Shown: positions 12,401-23,464 of the stretch, one piece after another
Layout of the letters: every line of letters begins with the position of its first letter
Position numbering within the stretch: position 1 is the stretch's first letter
NCBI GenBank assembly: GCA_023078555.1
Contig: CM041196.1
Coordinates: forward strand, 5,839,658-5,903,657
Direction: 5' to 3'
From: Ulva prolifera
Lineage: Eukaryota > Chlorophyta > Ulvophyceae > Ulvales > Ulvaceae
Length of the DNA stretch: 64,000 nucleotides
Position numbers and translations under genes: made by a program
Notes under the pieces: generated by a model
What the model was told of the DNA's origin: nothing
Database searches by the model: none
The model's input: the letters and a program-made list of their open reading frames with translations, nothing else

Positions 12401-12878
12401 CCTGCATAAGCAATCTACCAATCAAAGATGGAGCAGTAACCGTGAGCGGCACGACGTTAGCGAGGGATCTATGCATAATACATAGATGCAACGCTTATTC
12501 ATGCAGAGTGACTGAGTGAGGTGAGCGTCGGCAGTACTCCGCGGACACCATCTGAAGAAGCCAATAGCGATACGTTCAGGACATTGGAATTTTCCGTATC
12601 TCCAGAGTTTCTCAAAGGAATACAAGCGGCATCATGGCACCGTGCAGAATGCCGATGATCACTTGCATTCAAGTATGGAATTCCCATGCGCAGATTCCCA
12701 GAAACGAGAGACAGAATTGGCGCCGATTGGAGCATCCAACAATGTAGCTGTCAGAAGCGGTTACCGTGCTGCTTGCGCGCGCCAAGTGGAGCGCTGAGTT
12801 GCGTGAGCGGAAGGAAGTGGCTGAGCATGCGGGCCTACTTGCTCGCCTATAGCCAGCACTACACCAAGAAGACTTCAT
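9425..12878 (-). CDS. QS: Quinolinate synthase, chloroplast SufE-NadA fusion
   Basis: Five minus-strand exons: 12878-12765, 12401-11747, 11353-10995, 10697-9945 and 9541-9425. All phases match and give 665 residues (the Arabidopsis protein is about 720). Exon 1 is a Ser/Arg/Ala-rich plastid transit peptide (MKSSWCSAGYRR). A SufE-type cysteine-desulfurase activator domain follows (about 60-145, Cys91 in QVMGCAARVW), then NadA from about 225 to the end. NadA features: AHFYMDPEVQG, DSLVMADRAV, ITCTSSN (Cys361), GGCAACPYMKMN (584-595) and a C-terminal GCRPILHMRDFQ. NadA condenses iminoaspartate with dihydroxyacetone phosphate to quinolinate using a [4Fe-4S] cluster, in de novo NAD synthesis. The fused SufE domain, typical of plants, is thought to help build or repair that cluster. 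Codon use is clearly more GC-rich in exons 3 and 4. Confidence 0.95.
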
Positions 12879-13423
12879 AGTTACTGCAGGCACACCTCCT
12901 AGGATGTCATACAAGCAAATTGATGGCGCTAGTTATTCAAGCCTTTCAGCACGCAGGGCGCCCGTTCGCGACACGTGAAGGGGGAAACGGCTCCAACGGA
13001 GGCAATCGCGGTTGCAACATGTACTCTGTACCTGCTTGAATGTTTCTAAAGGAAATATATGCGCATAGACAGCATCGGCTGGCTGCTCACCGCTTAGGTG
13101 CCTAAGCATGATCACGCGGGAGGTGGCATGCAGGTGGCCCCCATTTCCAAACGGCGCGCAATGCAACGAACGCGCATCCATATGCCACCGGAGTTACCCC
13201 CAAGCGCGGTAGCCTTACTCGGCATGCTAATGTTCTCTGAGATCTCGTTGGAGCGTCTGACAATAACTGGTTTTCTACCCGACTTGTCCCCCGGCTCTGC
13301 GGGCTCCAACGATGGCTGTGTGCTCCCCCCTGGTCCTGAATTTACTAGGGCACATAGAAATGCACCAATTTCTGCGCCTTGAATACACTGTCTCGTTCTG
13401 GCGTGACCAAGCGCTGGCTTCAG
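12879..13423. promoter_or_regulatory. 5' region between divergent QS and the FAM192A-like gene
   Basis: This holds the QS promoter on the minus side and the unresolved first exon(s) of the plus-strand gene. An open plus frame at 13098-13382 could contribute an exon, but no start codon can be fixed. Confidence 0.3.
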
Positions 13424-14449
13424 GGAATTAATCGACTTGGCAAGGGCTCAGCCAAGCCAGGGACACTCCGGCCCACGGATCCAAATCGGTTCAAAACCGA
13501 AGACTTCTTCTCGGTAGATGCAGAAGAGGACCCAGAGTATCTCAGGCGAGTGATGGAGGTAAGACCCAAGTGGTATGTGTATAGCTCACACAGTGTAGTG
13601 GACCTTTGAAGAGGCAAAGAGAACAGCAACGCCGCTATTTGCAGGTGGAGCAGTTGGCTGTTAATAAAACCGGAGCAGTTCTTTCCAAAGGCGGTGCGAG
13701 GCTGCAGATCTCATCCGCTCATGTCGCCAACCATTTGTGACCTGCCACTCCCCAAATATTCTGACTGTGATCTCTCACATGAGTGATGCTACAGCGTTCG
13801 ACAAGAATGACGCTCTTTACCTCAAAGATGAGGCGGACAAAGCTCGGCACGATGAACTAGAACGCAGAGATGCAGAGCTGGCGCAGTTTGCCAGAGTGCG
13901 AAGCAAATTAGACTCATCTTCAGCCATGGAACCGTTTGACCCAGGTCCCGCGATCAAAAGGCCCAAATTTACCAAGTACGGAACACGCTTTTCTGCTCAG
14001 ACTGCATACTTCTTTCCCCAGCTGGGCCGTCCAGGTGCCCCTTCAGCGGTGCACTCAATGCCAGAGCACTGCCTCTCCTACTCTACGTGCAGTCTGGATA
14101 AGGTGGATGATTAGACGATCATTATTGAAAGCTCTGTCCAGGCGTCAGCTTTCCAAGCTTGTAAGTTTGTAGGTCCAAAGTCGCAATAAAGAAGGCTGGT
14201 CAGCCGGTACCAAGTAGAAGCTCTCCTGCTCATGCAAACCCAGATTCAGCAGAACCTGGTCAGCTGGGACCGACATCCGAAACCCAACCTGTAGGAGTCT
14301 CGCAAAGCGTCCCACCTGTTGCAAATGTCCCGCCATCTGCGATCAGCTTGTCACAGAAATCTGTTACACAAGGAACTGGATCTACGGGTCTAGGCCTGCA
14401 GTATGAATCATCATCTGAAGACGATGTCTCCGGTGACAGTCAACAATGA
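13424..14449 (+). CDS. FAM192A/NIP30/Fyv6-like nuclear protein (5' end unresolved)
   Basis: Exons that join in frame: about 13424-13558, 13645-13693, 13795-13975 and 14173-14449. The first listed exon carries EDFFSVDAEEDPEYLRRVME. The centre is a charged helix (FDKNDALYLKDEADKARHDE and onward), likely coiled coil. A basic segment follows (KRPKFTK joined to SKVAIKK), then a low-complexity Ser/Pro/Gln region, and the protein ends GLGLQYESSSEDDVSGDSQQ. A 'd-e-d-x-x-FL' helix, a basic patch and a C-terminal 'GL-x-x-Y-x-S-D/E' tail are reminiscent of FAM192A/NIP30 (PSME3-interacting protein; splicing factor Fyv6 in yeast). The N-terminal signature I would expect is not seen, so the family call is tentative. 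TGTAA lies at 14700-14704. Confidence 0.4.
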
Positions 14450-15511
14450 CAGTGATGCAAGGCTTCGCGTCGTCATAGGAGGTGGCCATTTGGCAGCTAC
14501 GGCCAGCTGTCAGCACATCGTCTGGTATACTCGCATGTGAGGCACAATTTCTGGATGATCTGAAGCTGCTCTGATTTGTGCTGTGGGGATGTGCTTCAAG
14601 CAAATGTATCGTGTGCACTGAAACATGTGCATGCATTTTGAGTTTTAAGTTTGAATTCTCCCGTACAGTGTTGGACACACTCGGGCAGAGACGTGTACAT
14701 GTAACAAATGCTCGAGGCTTTCATTCAACAAGAGGGTGCATGGGTCGGAGAAGCCGCATTGTGAGTCAACAGTTGTCTGTGAGGTACTTCACAGCATGGC
14801 CCTTACAGGTTCATTGACGCGAGGCGCACACCAATCTCAGTGGCCGAGTGCAGTGAACACGCTGACAACATTAAAGCACTGATCGAACTTGAGTGTTGTA
14901 TTTTGAGGTCAGGATTCATCTAAACTGCTGTGTCATGCTCAATTTGGTCAGTGACGTCACATTCCTGGAATCGAATTTCGGCGTGTCTACGCACCCTGGC
15001 ACCCCATGTCAACGACTGTATCGCACATCAATGGCAGGGGTGTACTCCAGGCATGTTATGAGGCAGAGTCCAAAAACCAGTGAACGTGAACACAGTGCCC
15101 CGCAGGACACGACACCATGCCCTGAAAGCTGAATGATGCAGGCGACACCTTGAGGCAAGTGGCCCTACATGAACCTCAGCGAGTGGCACGTGCTCGACCT
15201 GTTCGGCATCAGGTTGAAACGAAAAACCGACGTGTCAAGCTCAGCCCAACTCTGAGCACCACTGCCAAGTTTAGATGCATGCTTGCGAGGCTGCATACAT
15301 TCTGAAGAGTCAGGTTAACACATTTACAAATGCATGATGGCATTCACCGACGGCCACGCTGCGGTAGCTTTGTTTCTTGGTGCGCATGCGCTGCAGCAAC
15401 CATCACCATTGTCGACATTACGCCGACCATTACCGTTTCCTGCCCACATCAGAAATACAGCAGGTCCTCCTTGATGTCCCGGCCGGCGTCCCAACAGGCT
15501 CACAGCTATTG
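14450..15511. other. Convergent spacer between the FAM192A-like and TBC genes
   Basis: It holds the two 3' ends: TGTAA plus at 14700-14704, and TGTAA minus at 15324-15328, about 185 bases beyond the TBC stop. No gene was seen. Confidence 0.4.
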
Positions 15512-18103
15512 TCACTGCTGCTGGACCATGTACTGCGAAGACAGCGATGCTGCAATGTTGAGCATGTCCTCGACGTTGAAGTCTTCCCGTGCACAACTCT
15601 GAAGTACCTTGATGATCTCTGGAAACTGGGCCTCCAGCAGCTGAGTCCTTCTCCTCTGCATGGAAGCATGGTAAATGTCAGAGAATGGAATCAATTGTTG
15701 TCACGTTCCCAGCAACTATCATAGCAGCACTGACACAAAGTGCGCCTGCATGCACCCTTCTGACAAGGACACTGATAATCGCAGGCAGCGACGCACTCAA
15801 ATGACAGTGCACTCAAACCCCCATTAAGACATGCATGGTGCAGGCTGTGCTGTTTCCAGGCGAGATGCAAGTGGAAAGAGAGAGAGTCTGCACCAGGACA
15901 AGCGCACAGCAGACGCGCATGGTGGCGGCTTTGCACCCCGAGGAGTCGCCAAACAGGGAGTCCCAGACCCTGAGCACGTCGTCGAGAGCATCGATGTCCT
16001 GAGCAAACAGCACCGTCATCCACCGAAACGCAAAGAAGTGTGGGTTGACGCCTTGTGTCCTCAGGTGTTGGCACACCGTGGGATCAGCCAGCGCCAGCTG
16101 CTCCATAAACCTGCACCCGATACCTGTCAGCCTTGCGTTCAGCTACACTTAGGCGGCTCAATTTCAGAAAACAGATGGAAACGACCAGAGAACAGTACAT
16201 ACACATGTAGAGCACGCCCCCACATAGACCTGGCATCTACTGCTGCACGGCGACATTGTCAATCACCAGCATGGAGCAGCACAATTTACCAGCGAGTGTA
16301 TGCCCGGTGCATCTATCTGCGGATTCCCTGTTCATCGGCTGACAAACTTCATGCCATGGCGAGATGTACCATGGCACTGCACTCAGGGGGGTAGAATTAT
16401 ACTACCTTCCAAAGGCAAGGTGGTACAATCGGCTCGAGTGTTTTAAGTATGTTTCAACTTTCATGTCAGTTATACTGGCGCGCTCCCGGCACACACCGTT
16501 GCATGCTGTGGAGAAGCACAGGAGGAGCGCACTGCTGCAACACGGCGGACACGCCGGAGGACGCAGTGTCCAGGCTCTTGCAGTACAGGTCCCGGTTGTC
16601 GCTGAGGGTGAGCAGCCGGACAAAGGCGAAGAAGGTGTCGGCCTCAGCCTCGGCGGCGTCGGCCTCGGCAGCCGCATCCGTTTTGAACACGTAGTACAGC
16701 GGGGCGGCTAGCTCGTTCATGCCCTGGACGTAGCGCAGCCCCGGGTTGAGCTTCGAGAACACGAACAGTAGCCTCTGCAGCTCCTGCATGGCATGGTATC
16801 TTGTTGACGTGAATGCGCCACGCGGCGCCGCCGGACACCTGCAGGCTGTGGCGGACACATCACAGAGAAGCGTGTCGTTCTAGATGCTTTAACCTGAGAT
16901 GCATGCGTCAGTGTGGCCGAGGCGGCGTCCTTCAACACAGCATGCACGTGAGGCTGCATGGGACTCTGTGCCAGTGCTCTCCGACGAGGCCCACAGACAG
17001 AGATGCGCCTGTCCCGGTAACCCCAAGGGGGTCGGTGTTCACACGCTGGCATGCAAGAGCACGGTGCGCCTGGTCGGACTTCAGCGACAGGCAGTGCAGT
17101 GATGTGGTGTCCCTTCTTCTCAACGAAGAGCAGTCATCAAACGCTGGCTAGCACCTCTTGCGTTGGTGCACAAAGACGTAGCTGCAACTATGTGGACACT
17201 GCGCCCTGTGGAGCTGGGGCACAGGAGTGCTGGAAGGCGAGGACACGGGGCCGGCCAAGGAGCCAGGGGGCTGAGTAGTACTCAGTGAGTACCACACCTC
17301 TCGATGCTTTTCTGCTGCAGGTGTGCTACACGCAAAGAAGTCCATGCCCTGATGCGTCCGCTGCACGTCCCGCTGGATCTGCTCAAACTCCTCAACATCG
17401 CGGAAGTATGTGTTCCATGCACTGTCCTCTGCCTCATTCAGAGGGTCATCATCTTTGGCCTTATCCTACAGCAGCACTTCCATCGGCGCCACACGCAAAT
17501 TGCCGTGATTCACCTTAGGATGGAGAACATGTTTCTGCCATGCAAACAGCCTCATGCAAACAGTCTCTGGCAGCCTCATGTGCATGTGCCACAGGTGGCC
17601 ACTGGCAAGGCGTACCGCTTTCTCGGTTGACAGTGCGAAGTCTTCACAGAAGGATGCATACTCCTTGCGCCGCTTGTCCAGCGTTTCTTGCCAGGCGTCT
17701 CTGCTAGGTGGTAGATAACCCAGTAGCAGCTGCCAACACCGAGCACGCACCCCCTTGCCTTCAGGGATCCCGGCTGACGCTAGCCTGCACATCAGTCGAG
17801 CTGACGCCATCCCCAGTACAGGAAACGACGGACAGAAACAAACAGTGACATTTGGCATGTTGAAATGGAGATACGTGGGGAAATTAATCGCATGCACCAC
17901 CTTGACCCAGGCAATCACAAATCAGAGTGCAGCTTACAGCACTGCAAAGAGCTTCAGAACAGTGCATACCGACCCAGGTCACGTAAATTGACCTCTTCAG
18001 CTTCGATCAACTGATTGATCAGCTCTAAGCGCTCTGCTCCGTCGATGTGGTTGACTTTGGCCAGAACAAGGTGTTCCGCTCGCTCAAGAGAACCGCTCGC
18101 CAT
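15512..18103 (-). CDS. TBC-domain Rab GTPase-activating protein, TBC1D13-like
   Basis: Six minus-strand exons: 18103-17970, 17784-17616, 17465-17332, 16838-16533, 16110-15894 and 15655-15512, giving 367 residues (human TBC1D13 is 400). Almost the whole protein is the TBC domain. Visible motifs: GIPEGKGVRARCWQLLLGYLP early, then PLNEAEDSAWNTYFRDV and the arginine-finger motif IQRDVQR (131-137, Arg137). The glutamine-finger motif YVQGMNE follows (182-188, Gln184), then EADTFFAFVRLL and NPHFFAFRWMTVLFAQD. Both catalytic fingers are present, so an active dual-finger GAP for Rab GTPases in membrane traffic is expected. As in plant homologues, the long loop of the animal protein before the second finger is absent. 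Divergent from the kinase gene. Confidence 0.92.
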
Positions 18104-19197
18104 TCGATCGTATGCATCCACAATCCACAGATGAATTCAGGTCCTAATGATGTGCGACGAAGTTGTATGTAGTTTTACGTGCTGTTGATACATACGAAAT
18201 CTACATGAGGATCGTTTGATACAGCCTCTTGGACACGCCTAGTGAGGGGACTTCAGTGGTCATGATCAAGCCGACACAAACACTCAACTGCCAATAACTC
18301 ATGTCTCAACATACATCTACGCGCAACCCCGTCGTCGCCTCGTTATTGGCAATGCGTTTGCTATTGGCCTTGTCTCGGCGCACCGCTTCGGCGCAGAATG
18401 ACGGCCCGTCCGTTCAGGTTGCGAATATCCCATGTTTATTGGGTCAGCAGGGCTTTGGGCTGGTGCAATGACGTACATTCGACGATTTCCCGCTAGCGCT
18501 GCCGCTGCCAGTGCCGTGCACGACAACACACTTCGCCACGGGTGCAGAGCTGGGCGGGATGTACAGCCAGCCATCACAACGCGCACCCATCTACACGGAG
18601 CAACTTAAATGCCACAATATCGCTGGGTACAAAAGGATGACAATCGCATGTGCAGCTAAATTTGTGCATGCGAGCGCAATCGCTGGGAATCGCAAACGTA
18701 TAGTCAGGCACAGCCTATCTTGCACACAGCGGAATGCTGGTATAACTTAGCGACAACTGGATAGTGTGTGATCTTCACGATGGCTGTGATCATGCTGTCC
18801 ACAAGCAAAACATGTTGTCAATCAGAAAGACCGACACTTCTCACAGCACCCATGCTTCCGCGCACGAGGCTTCGTTTCAGTGAATCTTCCGGGGTAACGC
18901 AAGGTAAGAATGCTCACAGAGTTCCGATCTGTAATGTAGTGACACTCGAGCAAATGCGTGCATCGCAATTTTGCTGCGACGCATGCCTGTGGCACCGCTT
19001 CAAGGTACCAGTACTCCCCCTGGTCGACAACGGCCAAGGCGATTACAGATTACGCCAGGCGACTGCAATGTCGAAGCTCCTCCCAAGATGCTGGCCCGGG
19101 CAAACAATCCAGCGCATCTGCAGACGGTGCGGTCAGCTCCGAATGTGTCGTTGCTAATGCCTCCGCCGTGACCGCCTCCTGGTGATCGCTCACGGGC
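18104..19197. promoter_or_regulatory. Shared 5' region of the divergent TBC and kinase genes
   Basis: About 1.1 kb without a recognisable gene. Only short unsupported frames are present. It is presumed to hold both promoters and 5' UTRs. Confidence 0.35.
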
Positions 19198-22100
19198 ATG
19201 CGTCCCTCGTGTTACAAAAAAGCTCCCTCATCTGGCCTGCGACCTCCTCCACAACGCGTCATACTCGCCACAATTGCACTTGATCCTCAGATCACCCAGC
19301 AGCCCCCTCACACTGCACGATACATCTTCTTCGGCATCACCCCAGCTTTACGAATCTTCCTCCAGTCCCTCACCCCAGACCACCATGCAGCCCACAAGAA
19401 GGGCTCCGTCGTCCTCGAAAAGTACAAGATCGTCCTCAAGATCGGCGAGGGCGCCAACGGCATTACCTATGAGGCCGTCGACATGTCCAGCGGCGCCCAA
19501 GTCGCTGTCAAGGAGCTCAAGCTGTCAGCGCTACGCAACTGGAAGCAGTATGAGCTGTTTGAGCGCGAGGCCGCGACACTGCGCAGCCTCTCACACCCTA
19601 ACATCCCCGCCTACCTGGACTATGGCGACGACGGCGCCGGCGAGCTGCTGCTGGTGCAGGAGCTTGCGGATGGCCCGAACCTCGCGCAGCTGCTGCGGCA
19701 GGGCCTGCGCCTGGACGAAGCGGAGGTCGAGCGCATCGCGCGCTCCCTGCTCGCCGTGCTGCAGTACCTCTCCAGCCGCAGGTGCGCCCTCCGTGGGCCC
19801 GCGCAGGAGCCCGCAGCTGCTGCATGCATGCTGCGCCAGCTCATGCCGCATGTGCGGCACCTCTGTTGTTCATGGTGGCGCCATGCGACTGCTTCGCGCA
19901 GCAGCCTGCACGACGGGACGGTGAAGCCTGCCGCCTGGGCGCGGGCGACCACCCAGGGTGCGCCAGCCGGGCTGCGCTGTTGGCTTTGCTGTGGTATCCC
20001 GCCGGTTTCGCGCGATCGAAGCGTCCGCCGGCCGAGTGCATCGAGACGAGCATGCTGTGAGCATGCTCCGCTGGAGCGCACAGCACAGGATGCAGCGAGC
20101 CGCCGGCCGGTCATGGCGCCGCGTACATACCACAACAACACACACCTGGAGGAGCACTACAAACCTGAAGGAGGGATGGCCGCGATGCGTCCACACATGC
20201 ATACAGCCTTGAGCACAGCGCACTGTTCCTGAGATGCTACCCGCCTCCTCGTCCGTGCCCTGGAAACGTACATAGCCTTGAGTGGCGGTCTGGGTATTTG
20301 TGTCGGTTGCTGGGGACTCTGTGGGTTTAACGTGCGCTGGTTGCGACTGTGGCTTGAGTGCGCTGTCCCGGGTTGGTGGTTGCGTGCTCTTGCGCTGCTT
20401 GCTGATTTCGCGGTACTGCCCGCCTCGCCGCCTTGATGTTTGAAAGTCACAGCCTTGAGCGCGCATCCGCCGCCGCAGGCCCCCCGTCATCCACCGGGAC
20501 ATCAAGCCCGAAAACGTCATCCTCGAGCAGGGCCAACCCGGCGGCCGCGTGCTGCTCGTGGACTTTGGGGGTGTCCAGGAGGCGACCACTGCGGCCGGGG
20601 ACGGCGGCGACGGCGCGGGGCCGCCCCTTGGCTCGACCATCATCGGCACGGCCGGCTACATGCCCCCGGAGCAGTTTGCGGGCGCCGCGAGCCCCGCGTC
20701 GGACCTGTACGCCCTCGGGGGCGTGCTGCTGTTCCTGCTCTCCGGCCGCACGCCGGGGCAATTCAAGAGCGAACGGCTACGGGTTTCGTTCGAGCGAGAG
20801 GTGGCGGTTGGGCCGCGGATGTCGGCGCTGCTCGCCGGCCTGCTGGACCCCATCGCGGAGGATCGCCCGACAGCCTCACAGGTGCGGCCGTCACAGCCAC
20901 GTGTGGGTGCGGCTCGGGTATACAATAGTTGTGATAAATGACGAAAGAGACGGCTGGTGTCAGATCTTGTGTGGCCAGAAATCCCTCGAATTCTGTTCTC
21001 GGGGTATACAACCTTATGCGTGAATGCGGCGTGTCCTGGGAGCGACCACGATCGCTCGAGGGATCCCGCCATTTTCACACGGCTGAGACCGCACCGACGG
21101 CGCTTCATGTGATGGTGATTGCACAGCATTCGCGTACCTGCATTACATAGATGCCAGAGGCGTCTGTGGATGAGCCTCCCTGTCATTCACTCCTTGAGCT
21201 GTGGCATTCGCGCTGCATGCAGGCGCTAGGCATCCTAGACGGCACATACACGCCGCCAAAGCGTGCAGCGCCAGTGTCACAGCCCACGCCGATCGCGCTT
21301 CAACAGGGCATGTACTTCACCGACATGGCCCCGCTGGCGCGGCCGTGGCGCTCCGTCAGCACCGACGCACCGCCCCGCAACTCCCGCGTCCAGGTCACGC
21401 GCTCAGGGGACACTCTCATCGTCGAGGTCCCCCCGGACGGCCTCTCCGCCAACACGGCGGCGCAAGGCGGCTTCGCGGTGCTGTGGAACGTGAGCGTCGG
21501 GCTATGGACGGCGGGCGCACTCGCGGGCGCGGGCCCCGTGTTTGCGCTCTTCTCGCTGCCGTTCTGGTGGGCGGGGGTGTCGATCTCGAAGGCCGCGGTC
21601 ACGAGCGCGCTGCTGCGCGAGACGCTGACGGTGTCCGCGCAGGAGTGGGCGCTGACGCAGGAGCTCGCGCAGGTGCAGGGCGGCGTGGCGCGGTTCCTCG
21701 GCGGCAGCATGCGGGCACTCGACGGCCCCACCGCGGAGCTCTCCGGCGCTCGGGTGCGCCAATCCACCCCCATCCCCCCCCGTCCGGGGATTTCCCCCGC
21801 CCTCTTGTTGCAGCTCATGACAGTCCTCCCTGTCTCACAGCAGAAAACAAAGTATATGATATGCATGTGTGGTCCCGGTCACCTGGAGCAGTCAATGCCC
21901 GGTAAGGATATGGCGATTGGCTGCGCTGAGCTGTGACAAACACGCTGAGCGTCTTGTGCACACTTCCTGAGCCCGCCTGTAACACTGCCGCCGCGGCATT
22001 GACTGCTTGCTTGCAGTGTCCTCGGCAGCAGCAATTTGATGTGACGACAGTCCGGCGCCATCCTGGTGTGCCGGCTGGCTGCTGGCTCTTCTTCTTTCTG

Positions 22101-22496
22101 AATCCAAATCTCGTTTCGATGTTGCAGCCGGTTGCGGACCAGTGTCACACGGCTAGCCTCACACGCGGCAACCCCCTCACAATGCGCGCACCCGGGGTGC
22201 AGGTGGTGACGACGGTCATCTCGAATGGCATCCCGCAGACCGCGCTCGAGCTCGTGGCGGGCGCGGAGCACGTGCAGCTGGGGGAGTCGCTGTCCCTCGC
22301 AGAGCAGGAGTACGTCGGCGCCGTCATCAACCGCCACGTCGAGGCGACAGCGCGGGACGTGGCCGTCGAGAACGACCTCTTCCCCTCCACTGCCGCGGCC
22401 ATCGACAACTACAACACTGTCACCGCACCGGGGGAGCGCCTCGGCCACACCGGGTACGGCCGCCCGAAGTGGGACCGCTGGGACGGGGACGACTGA
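19198..22496 (+). CDS. Cyanobacterial-type Ser/Thr protein kinase with C-terminal membrane domain, probably plastid
   Basis: Exons 19198-19781, 20479-20881, 21223-21753 and 22203-22496 (603 residues, all phases match). Residues 1-70 have no strong homology and could be a targeting peptide. Kinase domain: glycine loop IGEGANG about 82-88, VAVKEL with Lys105, alpha-C Glu near 124, HRDIKPEN with Asp202, DFG 223-225 and GTAGYMPPEQF about 251-261. After the kinase come GDTLIVEVPPDGL and a hydrophobic segment of about 40 residues (411-450, with VFALFSLPFWW), then a C-terminal module ending near ISNGIPQTALELVAG and LSLAEQEYVGAVI. This exact order (kinase, 'ipp-x-gl', double membrane segment, 'l-t-x-x-EQEW-l' tail) is that of cyanobacterial membrane Ser/Thr kinases. 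Plastid endosymbiotic origin is inferred; substrate is unknown. The exons are strongly GC-rich. Confidence 0.85.
20265..20443 (+). mobile_element. Retroelement 3'-end fragment in kinase intron 1
   Basis: The segment from gtggcggtctgg to the region near cgcctcgccgcc resembles pieces at about 48240-48350 and 58140-58317. Shared words include ttgtgtcggttg, ggggactctgtgggttt and gactgtggcttgagtgcg. The three copies overlap only partly, as expected for decayed copies of one element's 3' region. No coding sequence is present. Confidence 0.5.
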
Positions 22497-23464
22497 CGAC
22501 GCCGCAGGCCGCCGGGGGCCGACGGCGGCGTGCTGTGCGCGCTGGAGCCGTCGCGGCCGCTGGTCGTGAACTGAACGTTGAAGAGTGTGTTGCTGGGCAG
22601 GCACGAGTGCAGCTCTTGGCGTGTGACAGGTGGCGCAGTGCCCTCCAGGTCGATCGGTGTCCGTGCCGTCGCCACATTCGTATTTATACAGACAGCAGGC
22701 AGTGCTGCTGGGTGCCGAGTCTGCCACGGAGGCCGTGGATCATCGGTGATGACATGATGGTGGGCGGTCTGACAGCTGTTACGCACACGGCTCAGGACAG
22801 TGGCTGTTACCGGTGCTTTCTCAGGGCCGCTGCCACTGTTTTTTTCGCACGGAGGCCCATCGTCAGACCTGCTTTCGTGCTGGCCTCGAACATGCCATCT
22901 TTCAGGAAGTACTTCGTAATTTTGGGGGTGTAGAGACTGACTCCAGTGTGCCTCGGAGTTGTCTCAGTGCCTGTTGACCATGTTGTGGATAGTTTTTGCT
23001 CCCCGCAGCCATTAGCATGACTGCAGGAGCTCTGGTGTAAATATGTTGACCCGACGGTGCTGTTTGTGAGCCTGGCAGCCTTGTCCTGCTTTGTGTTATT
23101 GCTTACAGCATGATCAGAAGACCGATCCCAGCGAATCAGCACGCATTACAGGCTTTGCATCGTCAACTGTGTGTTCCATGCATGCCTGAGATGCTGCACC
23201 ACTTTCCATCAGAACAAGGCAAAATCAGCGGCATTACGCAAGCTCAACTAGCACAACACCTGCCTCACGTTTGCCCTCACACTCGGCAGTGGCACAAGGC
23301 GCGACACATGACCACATGCCGCATGAATTCACTAATCAAGACCAAGCCTGCGCAACTCAATGTCACAGGCACATACAAGTCTATCACAGAACGTGCTGCT
23401 GCAAGCAGCGGCGCACTACCTCCCGCCGCTGCAGCTATCTAAACAACTACCGCCATGGTGCTGT
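22497..23464. other. Convergent 3' regions of the kinase and shikimate kinase genes
   Basis: It contains TGTAA plus at 23036-23040 (kinase side) and TGTAA minus near 23102 and 23146 (shikimate kinase side). No gene was seen. Confidence 0.4.
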
